From positions 310,001 through 374,000 of the forward strand of contig NZ_CP036525.1 in the NCBI RefSeq assembly GCF_007741535.1: a stretch of DNA of 64,000 nt, given 5' to 3'. Of the stretch, positions 56,199-64,000 are shown in pieces. The stretch comes from Rubripirellula lacrimiformis. GTDB lineage: Bacteria; Planctomycetota; Planctomycetia; Pirellulales; Pirellulaceae. The translations under genes and the position numbers were made by a program. Position 1 is the stretch's first letter; the number at the start of each line of letters is the position of its first letter. The notes under the pieces were generated by a model. It was given only the letters and a program-made list of their open reading frames with translations. It did not search any database and was not told the origin of the DNA.

Positions 56199-56241
56199 GG
56201 GCGGGGGTGTCAGAGGTCGATCAGGCGATCAGTCGCCATGT

Positions 56242-57330
56242 TCAGTGTACCGGTAATGGCGACGGTCGAGCTTGGCGGATCCATGATTGTGTCCGACTCC
56301 ACTGGTCGGATTCCATGTCCTGTGATTCGATCGCGAACTGAAATTTGGAATCGACGTCGACCAAAATCTTTTCGTCATTCAGGTCCACTCGAACGAGGTC
56401 CGTCCAGAGGAAAATGGTCGAAAAATAGGGTGAATGAAATTGCCCGCCATCCGGCGTGAACCATCCCCATTGGGCAATTTGCAGGGGCATCACGGTGGTG
56501 CGATTGCGTTTGGCGGCGAAATGGGACACCACCCCCGCCGCGGTGGCGACCCCCAAGGTGATCAGCGTGAACTTGGTTGCCTGATAGAGCATGACCGCCA
56601 TCGCAGCGGCGGATGCGATGTAAATGGGATGATGGAGGGGCAGTGAGACGGTTTCCATGGGGACGGTGCCGCGGAAAGTGATCGCGCCGGCGGGCATTCC
56701 GCCCCAGTCCTCCGGGACCGCGAATATCGGTGGTTGCTGGCACGCGTTTTGAAGTTGGCGGACGATGGTTTTCAGGTGGGCGGGGGCGATCGCATCCAGC
56801 GCCGATGCCGGGACCACCAGAAAGTGTTGTGGGCTGTGCTTCCAGTTCAAACGCATTCCGTGCCGACTCACATAAACAGGCAGGAATGCGGACCATGAAA
56901 TTTCACGGCATTGTTCGACCGCTGGACCGATATAGTGCAGTCCAAAACCGTCCAGTCGTCCGTGAATGACGCCCACCAGTTCCGGATGGTGTTTCAGAAG
57001 TCGTTTGGTGCGTGAACGCCGTCCTAGCCAGCTGAACGCGAACCAGGCAATGGCGATAAGGAAACCCTGGAGCAGCAGCATCGGAATCAGATCGGCAAGG
57101 CTTTTGGCAGCGAAAACGATGAATGATCCGATGCCGATGAACATCGGGACGCAAACCAGCCCCACAACGTATCGCAGCACGACCACCGGAATCGGAACAT
57201 GGATCAGTTTCGACACGTCGTCGATGGTCGTCTGCCCATCGATCTGGATCGTTGTGTCGTCGTCCGAATTGGAGGCGTCACTGGGATCGGTCGGCCGCGG
57301 CGGTTGATATGGATTGTTCGACAGAGGCAT
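56242..57330 (-). CDS. Membrane protein of unknown function
   Basis: 362 residues. The N-terminus (NNPYQPPRPTDPSD) is the short NPYQPP-type leader common in planctomycete membrane proteins. Two helices (VVVLRYVVGLVCVPMFIGIG and IPMLLLQGFLIAIAWFAFSW) lie at about 48-105, and a second pair (YIASAAAMAVMLY and FTLITLGVATAAGVVSHFAA) at about 245-290. The soluble parts (YVSRHGMRLNWKHSPQHFLV and the end FQFAIESQDMESDQWSRTQS) are reminiscent of YcxB-like or PH-like bacterial domains, but this is not certain. It is co-directional with the VWA gene, 43 bases apart, and follows hrpA by 22 bases. Confidence 0.7.
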   Translation of the reverse strand: MPLSNNPYQPPRPTDPSDASNSDDDTTIQIDGQTTIDDVSKLIHVPIPVVVLRYVVGLVCVPMFIGIGSFIVFAAKSLADLIPMLLLQGFLIAIAWFAFSWLGRRSRTKRLLKHHPELVGVIHGRLDGFGLHYIGPAVEQCREISWSAFLPVYVSRHGMRLNWKHSPQHFLVVPASALDAIAPAHLKTIVRQLQNACQQPPIFAVPEDWGGMPAGAITFRGTVPMETVSLPLHHPIYIASAAAMAVMLYQATKFTLITLGVATAAGVVSHFAAKRNRTTVMPLQIAQWGWFTPDGGQFHSPYFSTIFLWTDLVRVDLNDEKILVDVDSKFQFAIESQDMESDQWSRTQSWIRQARPSPLPVH

Positions 57331-57352
57331 GCGTCGGCGTTGGCCCGGTTAG

Positions 57353-60300
57353 TTAAGAACGCGTTTCGAGAAGCTTTTCGCAACGTTTCGGAGACACTTT
57401 CGTGGACGTTCCTAGCGGTTGGGCAAACAGGCTGACGCGCAGTTCTTCGATCAGCCAACGAAATTCCGATTCGGTATGATCCGCCGGTTCGTAGGTCGTC
57501 AGTCCATCGAGCCAGCGTTTCCATAGCTCTTGGACCAGCTTGCGAGATTCGTCATCCCGCGGTCCCGACCCGCTGCGTAATTTGTCGATCCGGTAGGCGA
57601 TGGCTTTGAAGTATCGCGGATAGTGTTTTAGCCATGCCCAGGGAACCTGACGCATGAACCCATCGAATACAAGCCATTGCACCTGAAGTTTGGCATCGCC
57701 GATCGATGGCGAGAATCGTCCGCTCTTGCCAACCGATTCGATTTCTTTGCGAGCGTCGAAGTAGGCGTCAGCAAGGTTGCCCACCCACCCGGCAATTTCG
57801 ATCGTGGCTTGTGCGATCCGGCGTGAACGTTCCTTCCGTCGGGCTTCGAATTCTTCGGCCGTGCGGATCACCGACTGGCCTTCCACGAACGCGACGCGGG
57901 CTAGTAGGTCGATCATCGCGTCTTCCATATCGCCAGCCGATACGACGCCCGAGAGCTTGATCTTGGCTTGGTCTAGCCCAGGCAACCAACGCACCTGGGA
58001 TCGAAGTTCTTTGCGTTCCGCGATGGAAAACAACCGCACACAGGCACCACGAATGGCCGCGTCGGCCGTGTTTGCATCGGCGAATAACGATGTTTTGACG
58101 TCTTTGCCAGTGTCGACCAGGCCGGGGTACTGAGCCACATGTACGCCGCCTCGGACGCGTACCACTTCACGTGGCAGTCGTTCCAAGTCGAACGATGTCA
58201 TCCCATCGCGTGTCCACTCGTCGTCGATTTCTGCGGCAGCATTGGGTTGTGCGGACTTCGAATCACCGACACGTGCGACCAACGGTGATACTTGGCGACC
58301 TTCGGCAATCGTTTCGCCTTCGTCGTCGACCACGGTGACCAAGAACTGCAAATGCGGGTCTAGTTTTTCGTCCTGGAAATCAAACGGCGAAACCGGCACT
58401 TCGGCATGGCGTGTCATCGCCGCGCAAACGGCTGGCAAAAATGGAACCTGTCCATAGTCGTCGGCCAATTCGTCGATGATCTTGCTGGCCACGTCCGCCG
58501 CCGGGACCAGGTTGCGGCGAATCCGTTTGGGCAGTGATTTGATCATGCCGACGATCTTGGTGTGCAGCAGTCCGGGGACCAGCCAACCGAGTCGATCGTC
58601 ACTGATCTGCGATAGGGCCGCCTGGTGGACTTTCAGGCTCACACCGTCGCGTTCCGATCCCGGTTCGAATCGGTAATCCAACGGCAGGCGTGAATTGCCA
58701 ATCGTCAGTTCGTCGGGAAAGTCGTTTTGAGTGATCGTGTTGGTTTGCGTTTCGATCAGATCATCGGGACGCATGTACAAGGATGCCGAATCGTCGTCGG
58801 CCGGTGGGTCGGCCAACCACTGGGACACACCGGCGGAATCGCGGATCGATTTGGTCCATGCGGGTGGCTCGATCGATCGGTCCAGTTTTTCCAATCGACC
58901 GCGGTCGCAGACATCGGCTGGCAACCTAGCCTGATAGAACGCGGCCACGATGTAGTCATCGATCACCATATCGCGGCGGCGAGTTTTGGCCGCCAGGGCT
59001 GCGATCGATTCCTGAAGCGTGCGATTGTGACGAACGAATTTGGCCGTGGTCGTCAGTTCGGATTCGGCCAGTCCGCGGTCGATCAACAAATCCCGGGCCG
59101 TCGATGGATCGATCGGCGACAGCGGAACACGGCGACGGGTCACGATTGGCAAACCGAACAAGGTTTGGTTCTGGTAACAGAACGCTGCCCCAGACTTGCC
59201 GCTCCAATGCGGGTCGTGATGCGACCGTTTCATCAGGTGGGCGGCGACGGTTTCGATCCAACCGGGTTGGATCTGGGCGACGGTTCGCGCAAAGGTCTTG
59301 GCAGTTTCGACCAGTTCGCCCGATACGATCCATTTGGGTTTGGTGGCGAACACGCCGCTGCCTGGCCACAGGAACAATTTCAATCCGCCGGCGCCGGTGT
59401 ATTCGTTCTTGTCGCCGGCCATCGCGACGCCAGACAACAGACCTGCCAACAGAGATTGGTGGATCGCCGCGTAATGATTGTCTGTCACCAACTTGGCGTC
59501 GTCTTCGTCAAAGCGGATCTTGCCAACGCGGTGCTTGGGTTTTCCTTTTTCGGCAAGCGTCGTTGCCGTCATCTCGCGAAGTTGGCGATACACGTCGGAC
59601 CATTCACGCATCCGCGTGGGCGACAGGAATTGTTTTCGCAGGACGCGGATCAGTTTGTTCTTGCTGTGTTCTTCGCGAGCCGATTCGTAGTACCGCCACA
59701 GTCGCAGATAGGACAGGAAGTCGCTGCGGGCGTCGGTGAAGATGGCGTGCGCCTCGTCGGCAGCCTGTTGCTTCTCCGGTGGACGGTCACGCGGATCTGG
59801 TATTTCCAAAGCCGCCGCGATCGGCAGGATCTCCGCCAGCACCCCGTTTTCGTGAGCCGCCAAGATGATTCGTCCGACACGTGGGTCGACCGGCATCCGG
59901 CCCAATTTCCAACCGATGTCGGTGACTTCATGCCGGTCGTCGATCGCACCCAATTCGGTCAGCGTACGCAGCCCCTCGCGGATCGCCTCGGGGCGAGGCG
60001 GATCCAGCAGCGGGAAAGCTTCCAATTTGCCCAATCGCAGAGTCTTCATCTGCAGGATGACCGAGGCCAGATTCGTACGCCGGATTTCGGGTGTGGTATA
60101 GGATTCGCGGTTTTCGTAGTCGTCCGCCGAATACAGTCGAATGCAAACACCCGGCCCGACACGACCACAACGCCCGGCGCGTTGATCGGCGCTGGCCCGA
60201 CTGACCGGTTCGATCGGCAAACGTTGGACCTTGCTGCGCACGCTGTAGCGGCTGATCCGTGCGGTGCCGGCATCGATCACGAATCGGATTCCGGGAACGG

Positions 60301-61513
60301 TCAGCGAGCTTTCGGCAACGTTGGTGGCAAAGATGATCCGCCGTTTGTTGCCCGACGGATTGAAGATGCGTTGTTGTTCGGATTGGGGCAGACGCGCGTA
60401 CAGCGGCAGCAGGTCCACACGGCCGGTCGCGCCCATGCGTTTGTAGTGACCTGTCACGCGATGCGAGACTTCGCGGATATCACGTTCGGTCGGCAGGAAG
60501 ACCAGCATGTCGCCGTGCCCATTCCGGTTGGCGACTTCGATTCCTTCGATGACATGCCGGGCGATGTCGTAACCGCGAACGTTTTCGCTGGTGACGTCAT
60601 CCCATGGCAGATATTTGATCTCGACCGGATACCCACGACCTTCGACGTTGACGATCGGGGCCGGGTTGTCCTCGGTGCCAAAGTGCGTTGCGAATCGCTG
60701 GGCATCGATCGTCGCCGACGTGATGATGATCTTCAGGTCGGGCCGCTTGGTTTGCAGATTGCGAAGGTAGCCCATCAAGAAATCGATATTCAACGAACGT
60801 TCGTGCGCTTCGTCGATGATCACCACGTCATAGGCATCCAGGAACTTGTCCGACTGAGTCTCGGCCAGCAGGATCCCATCGGTCATCAGTTTGACCAGAG
60901 TTTCGGTGGTCGTATGGTCCCCGAATCGGACTTGGTAACCGACCACCTTTCCCAACGGCGTATCCAGTTCCTCGGCCAACCGTGATGCGATGCTACGCGC
61001 GGCCAGTCGTCGTGGCTGCGTATGGCCAATCATGCCCGTTCGACCCAGGCCGGCTTCGAGACAGAACTTGGGCAACTGGGTGCTTTTGCCGCTGCCGGTT
61101 TCGCCACAGACGACGATCACTTGGTTTTCACGAATCAGCGAAACCAGTTCCTCGCGATGCGCGGTGATCGGAAGTTCGGCCGGATACTCGATCCGCGGGT
61201 TGGCGGCTTGCCGGGCTGCCAGCTGATCCGCTGCCTTGGCGGCCTGTTTGGCATAGTCTTCGGGCGACAGCCGTTTCTTGGCACGGCGAAGTCGGGCCGC
61301 ATCGATCCGCATGACCTGACCGGCAATCGCCGGTTGCCCGGTTGCCTGTCCCCCAACGACCGGTGCGTCTGCATCCGGTCCCCCCCCTGCGGACGCGGCC
61401 GCGGCTGCTGCATTTGCCGACGGCGCCGCGGGACCTTCTGTTTCCCGCTTTGGCTGCTGGGAAGAATCGGGGACCGGTCCGGTCAGGGAAGGTGAGGTTG
61501 GTTTGGATTTCAT
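57353..61513 (-). CDS. hrpA: ATP-dependent RNA helicase HrpA (DEAH box)
   Basis: The start ATG 61513 is preferred to the TTG three codons upstream; 1386 residues, near the usual 1300. After an Ala/Pro-rich N-terminus (1-70) the motifs are: VVVCGETGSGKSTQLPKF (Walker A about 137-144), GHTQPRRLAARSIA (Ia), VVIIDEAHERSLNIDF (DEAH about 234-237), IITSATIDAQRF (III), ATNVAESSLTVPG (V) and SRASADQRAGRCGRVGPG (VI). The winged-helix, ratchet and OB-fold regions follow, then the long HrpA-specific C-terminal part (DUF3418). It is a 3'-5' RNA helicase implicated in rescuing stalled, collided ribosomes in E. coli. Confidence 0.96.
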   Translation of the reverse strand: MKSKPTSPSLTGPVPDSSQQPKRETEGPAAPSANAAAAAASAGGGPDADAPVVGGQATGQPAIAGQVMRIDAARLRRAKKRLSPEDYAKQAAKAADQLAARQAANPRIEYPAELPITAHREELVSLIRENQVIVVCGETGSGKSTQLPKFCLEAGLGRTGMIGHTQPRRLAARSIASRLAEELDTPLGKVVGYQVRFGDHTTTETLVKLMTDGILLAETQSDKFLDAYDVVIIDEAHERSLNIDFLMGYLRNLQTKRPDLKIIITSATIDAQRFATHFGTEDNPAPIVNVEGRGYPVEIKYLPWDDVTSENVRGYDIARHVIEGIEVANRNGHGDMLVFLPTERDIREVSHRVTGHYKRMGATGRVDLLPLYARLPQSEQQRIFNPSGNKRRIIFATNVAESSLTVPGIRFVIDAGTARISRYSVRSKVQRLPIEPVSRASADQRAGRCGRVGPGVCIRLYSADDYENRESYTTPEIRRTNLASVILQMKTLRLGKLEAFPLLDPPRPEAIREGLRTLTELGAIDDRHEVTDIGWKLGRMPVDPRVGRIILAAHENGVLAEILPIAAALEIPDPRDRPPEKQQAADEAHAIFTDARSDFLSYLRLWRYYESAREEHSKNKLIRVLRKQFLSPTRMREWSDVYRQLREMTATTLAEKGKPKHRVGKIRFDEDDAKLVTDNHYAAIHQSLLAGLLSGVAMAGDKNEYTGAGGLKLFLWPGSGVFATKPKWIVSGELVETAKTFARTVAQIQPGWIETVAAHLMKRSHHDPHWSGKSGAAFCYQNQTLFGLPIVTRRRVPLSPIDPSTARDLLIDRGLAESELTTTAKFVRHNRTLQESIAALAAKTRRRDMVIDDYIVAAFYQARLPADVCDRGRLEKLDRSIEPPAWTKSIRDSAGVSQWLADPPADDDSASLYMRPDDLIETQTNTITQNDFPDELTIGNSRLPLDYRFEPGSERDGVSLKVHQAALSQISDDRLGWLVPGLLHTKIVGMIKSLPKRIRRNLVPAADVASKIIDELADDYGQVPFLPAVCAAMTRHAEVPVSPFDFQDEKLDPHLQFLVTVVDDEGETIAEGRQVSPLVARVGDSKSAQPNAAAEIDDEWTRDGMTSFDLERLPREVVRVRGGVHVAQYPGLVDTGKDVKTSLFADANTADAAIRGACVRLFSIAERKELRSQVRWLPGLDQAKIKLSGVVSAGDMEDAMIDLLARVAFVEGQSVIRTAEEFEARRKERSRRIAQATIEIAGWVGNLADAYFDARKEIESVGKSGRFSPSIGDAKLQVQWLVFDGFMRQVPWAWLKHYPRYFKAIAYRIDKLRSGSGPRDDESRKLVQELWKRWLDGLTTYEPADHTESEFRWLIEELRVSLFAQPLGTSTKVSPKRCEKLLETRS

Positions 61514-61586
61514 GAGATGCAAGTTATCAGAACGCGAGAAACATCCCTAGCGATGAAACATCGACCCGCCGACGATCGTCCGCTGG

Positions 61587-63392
61587 TTAGCTGAGCGGCC
61601 AGACGATTGGGATCACGGTCATCGCAACGACGAACACGATCAGGCTAAGCGGCATCCCAAATTTCAGGTAATCCGACACGCGATAGCCGCCGACGCCGTA
61701 AACCATCATGTTGGTTTGGTACCCAAACGGGGTCAGAAAGCTTGCGGACGCGGCGATCATCACCGCCATGATCATCGGGGCGGGATCGCAACCCAGTCCG
61801 GCAGCTGCGCTATTGGCGATATGGAACATCAGCATCGCCGCCGCGTTGTTGGTGATCAGTTCGGTGCAGAACATGGTCGCCAGGTAAAGCGCCGCCAATG
61901 TTAGCAGTGGGTTGCCGCCCGCCAGATTCAACAGCCCGCTCGCGATGCCGGCCGCTGCCCCGCTTTGGTGCATCGCTGAACCGATGCCGATCGCCGCACC
62001 GATGACGATCAGGATTGACCAGTCGATGCTGCGGCGGGCTTCCGAGGTCGTGCAGCAACGCAGCGCGATCATCGCGATGGCGGCGACCAGCGAAGCGGTC
62101 AAAATCTGCTGCGTCATGGCGGCGACGGCGACCATCACTAGCACCACGGCGATCGCGTGCCAGGCGCGTTCCGGACGCCGGATGGCACCCTGTTGAACGG
62201 TGCTGACCAGGAAGAAATCGCGTGACTCGCCGCGTCGGTGCAAGAACGAAGGCGAGGCTTCTAGCAGCAGGACATCGCCGGTTTCCAGACGTACATCGCC
62301 TAGTTTTCCGGTCAATCGCTTATCACCCCGTGCGACCGCGACGACGGCAGCGTTGTAGTGCGAGCGAAACTTTCCTTCGCGGATCGTTTTGCCCAGCAGA
62401 CCGCAGCGAGGGCTGACGACGGCTTCGACCAGCGTCCGCTGCCAGGCGGGAATCTGTAATTTGCGGGCCTGGTCGTCGGATGTCGTCAGGCCGCGGATCT
62501 TCCGCAGGTCGACCACGCTATCCAAAGCACCCACCAAGATCAGCACGTCGTTGCCACGCAGCGTTTCGGTGGGTTTGGCCGCCGCGATCGTGCCGTCTTC
62601 GCGTTGGATTTCGGCGATGTAAAGTCCAGGCAGGTGACGCAGCCCGGCGTCTTCGATCGTTCGTCCGGCCAACGGGCCGCCGGCTTCGACCTGAACCTCG
62701 ACGGTGTACTGCCTTGGGTCATCCGACACACTGATGGCCCCGCGCCGATCGGGCAACAACCAACGCGACGCCACGATCATGTAGATCAGTCCAATGACCG
62801 TTGCCGGGATACCGATCGCGGCTGGCGCAAAGAAGCTTAGCGGTGTGATGTCGGCGCCAGCGGCAATCTCCTTGGCATTCAAGTCGGCGATCAACAGGTT
62901 GGTGCTGGTGCCCATCAACGTGCACATACCACCCAGGATCGCGGCGTAACTAAGCGGCAGCAGCAACCGGCTGCTGCTGGTACCGATTCGTTTGGCCAGG
63001 TCGCTGACCACGGGCATCAGCGCCACGACCACCGGGGTGTTGTTCAGGAACCCGCTCATCAAAGCGACCGGAATCAACAATCGGCTTTGGGCACCCGTCA
63101 GGGTTTTGGCACGGTTCAGAAACCAGCCGGTGGCTAGTTCGGTGCCTCCGGTGAATTCCAGCCCCGTCACGACCGCAAACAGAAACGCGATCGTGATCAG
63201 ACCTTGATTGCCAAAGCCGGCCACCGCTGCTTCCGGTGACGGAAGCAACGGGGTGCCGGTGATGCTTTGGGCAACGACAAGGATGGCAAGGCAGCCCACG
63301 GCTAACAAGTCGGTCGCGGCGACGCGCATTGCCAACGTGATCAGCAGCGTCAACGCGACCGCAATTGCAAGCCAAGGTTCCCAAGTTCCCAT
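61587..63392 (-). CDS. SLC13/DASS-type anion permease with two TrkA-C domains
   Basis: 601 residues. The N-terminal transmembrane half contains LMSGFLNNTPVVVALMPVV (first SNT-like motif, here NNT) and GTSTNLLIADLN. The C-terminal half contains MFCTELITNNAAAMLMF (second one) and SFLTPFGYQTNMMVYGVGGY. Between them are two RCK_C/TrkA-C domains: GGPLAGRTIEDAGLRHLPGL with VLILVGALDSVVDLR, and GLLGKTIREGKFRSHYNAAV with GDVLLLEASPSFLHR. This is the layout of sulfate or citrate/divalent-anion carriers (SdcS/CysQ-linked type). The substrate cannot be decided from sequence. It starts 6 bases after the sodium:solute symporter. Confidence 0.9.
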   Translation of the reverse strand: MGTWEPWLAIAVALTLLITLAMRVAATDLLAVGCLAILVVAQSITGTPLLPSPEAAVAGFGNQGLITIAFLFAVVTGLEFTGGTELATGWFLNRAKTLTGAQSRLLIPVALMSGFLNNTPVVVALMPVVSDLAKRIGTSSSRLLLPLSYAAILGGMCTLMGTSTNLLIADLNAKEIAAGADITPLSFFAPAAIGIPATVIGLIYMIVASRWLLPDRRGAISVSDDPRQYTVEVQVEAGGPLAGRTIEDAGLRHLPGLYIAEIQREDGTIAAAKPTETLRGNDVLILVGALDSVVDLRKIRGLTTSDDQARKLQIPAWQRTLVEAVVSPRCGLLGKTIREGKFRSHYNAAVVAVARGDKRLTGKLGDVRLETGDVLLLEASPSFLHRRGESRDFFLVSTVQQGAIRRPERAWHAIAVVLVMVAVAAMTQQILTASLVAAIAMIALRCCTTSEARRSIDWSILIVIGAAIGIGSAMHQSGAAAGIASGLLNLAGGNPLLTLAALYLATMFCTELITNNAAAMLMFHIANSAAAGLGCDPAPMIMAVMIAASASFLTPFGYQTNMMVYGVGGYRVSDYLKFGMPLSLIVFVVAMTVIPIVWPLS

Positions 63393-63398
63393 CAGTGT

Positions 63399-64000
63399 CT
63401 ATTTGGCCTCGGGAAAGAACTTGGCCAAGGTTGCCTGACTCGGTTTGGGCGTCATCAACGATACAACCACGGTTGCTGCAAACGATGCAAAGAACATCGT
63501 TGCAACTGGCATCGTATGAATCTCCCGTCCACCCAGTGTGAAGTCGACTGACCAGTTGTCGATCGCTCCGAACTCGGACGCGCGGAACAATGCGAACCAA
63601 ACCACCGCAGCGGTGATCACACCGGCATAGGCTCCCCATTTGGAAAGGCCTCGCCAATAGACCGCCAACAGCACCAACGGGAACAGACTGCTAAATCCGC
63701 TGAAGCACCAAATGCCCAGTTGGAACACGCGTGTCTGTGCGATGTCCGTCAGGCTAAGTGCGTAGGTCACTGCGACGACGGCGATGATAAACAATCGCGA
63801 AATCGTAATGATCTGCTTGTCGCTGAACTTATCTTTGCCCGAGTAATGGACCACGATATCGGTCGTGAACATCGTTCCGATGCAAAGAAACTGGCTGTCC
63901 AAACTGGACATGATTGCGGCCAGGATGCCTGCCAACAGGAATCCGCCTAGGACGTCACCGGACAGCGACTTGACCATGAACCCGAGCACTTTGTTGGGGT
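63399..64000 (-). CDS. Sodium:solute symporter family protein, C-terminal part
   Basis: The 5' end lies beyond the right edge, so only the last 200 residues are seen. The recognisable SSS core is GGFLLAGILAAIMSSLDSQF, where the SSLDS motif lines the sodium-binding helix, followed by TTDIVVHYSGKD and the TM9-type segment SRLFIIAVVAVTYALSLTDI. Hydrophobic segments continue to a cytoplasmic tail (KPSQATLAKFFPEAK). Members move sugars, amino acids, organic acids or ions with Na+. It precedes the SLC13 permease by 6 bases, so the two transporters probably share an operon. Confidence 0.9.
   Translation of the reverse strand, partial: PNKVLGFMVKSLSGDVLGGFLLAGILAAIMSSLDSQFLCIGTMFTTDIVVHYSGKDKFSDKQIITISRLFIIAVVAVTYALSLTDIAQTRVFQLGIWCFSGFSSLFPLVLLAVYWRGLSKWGAYAGVITAAVVWFALFRASEFGAIDNWSVDFTLGGREIHTMPVATMFFASFAATVVVSLMTPKPSQATLAKFFPEAK

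Noticed and set aside
58727-60985. A 752-codon open frame antisense to hrpA
   Set aside because: Its translation is rich in Asp/Arg/Val with no domain and is explained by GC-rich codon bias on the coding strand of hrpA.
1-64000. tRNA or rRNA genes
   Set aside because: No T-loop consensus with matching acceptor stem and no conserved rRNA segment was noticed by eye; a tRNAscan run would be the proper test.

Overview
The window looks like chromosomal DNA of a planctomycete, most likely a Pirellulaceae member close to Rhodopirellula. The reasons are gene content and style: a DUF1559 pseudopilin-like protein paired with a tiny lipoprotein, an ECF sigma factor next to a membrane Ser/Thr kinase, secreted proteins of unknown family, NPYQPP-type membrane proteins, moderately GC-rich genes with weak Shine-Dalgarno signals, and short co-directional runs of genes instead of long operons. 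This is inferred from family knowledge, not from a database search. No rRNA, tRNA, transposase, integrase or CRISPR array was recognised.

Layout. 1-5.7 kb: a tripartite RND efflux system read leftwards (His-rich adaptor, inner-membrane pump, start of an outer-membrane channel cut by the window edge). 5.7-9.7 kb: a gene-free gap with simple repeats, then an ECF sigma factor and a kinase fused to a TAXI-type ligand-binding domain. 9.9-16.7 kb: a thioredoxin-like lipoprotein, a glycosyltransferase translationally coupled to an exported EEP phosphodiesterase/nuclease, TreZ and a fatty acid desaturase. 17-23.2 kb: an HI0933-family flavoprotein, an FHA-linked class III nucleotide cyclase and two unknown proteins. 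23.2-25 kb: a gene-poor stretch with a dispersed repeat, a possible gene relic and two overlapping small membrane proteins. 25-27.4 kb: an NlpC/P60 peptidase coupled to a Tat-signal dipeptide epimerase, probably acting on muropeptides. 27.4-29.2 kb: hairpin array 1. 29.3-39.4 kb: a beta-propeller glycoside-hydrolase-like protein, a cupin-like protein with a tetraheme cytochrome, a secretin-N-domain protein and an MMPL transporter. 39.4-45.2 kb: a hemerythrin-like protein, EpmA, a ThiF-type E1 enzyme and ClpC. 45.7-52.5 kb: a TPR protein, a lipoprotein, a UPF1-like helicase with a small membrane protein, a DUF1294 protein and the DUF1559 pair. 52.5-54.9 kb: hairpin array 2. 55-64 kb: a VWA protein, a membrane protein, HrpA, an SLC13-type carrier and a partial sodium:solute symporter.

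The most unusual content is non-genic. Two arrays of eight units each (27.47-29.20 kb, period 200-214 bp; 52.49-54.92 kb, period 297+6n bp) are built from long imperfect hairpins. The arms are runs of a degenerate hexamer (CTYRAA on one arm, its complement on the other). Array 2 is the reverse complement of the array 1 family. Both fill gaps between converging genes. A separate dispersed repeat of about 100-180 bp occurs three times (10.8, 23.5 and 42.4 kb), also only between converging genes. Of eight convergent junctions, five hold one of these families, two short ones hold plain hairpins and one has overlapping stop codons. This suggests a systematic way of separating converging transcription units.
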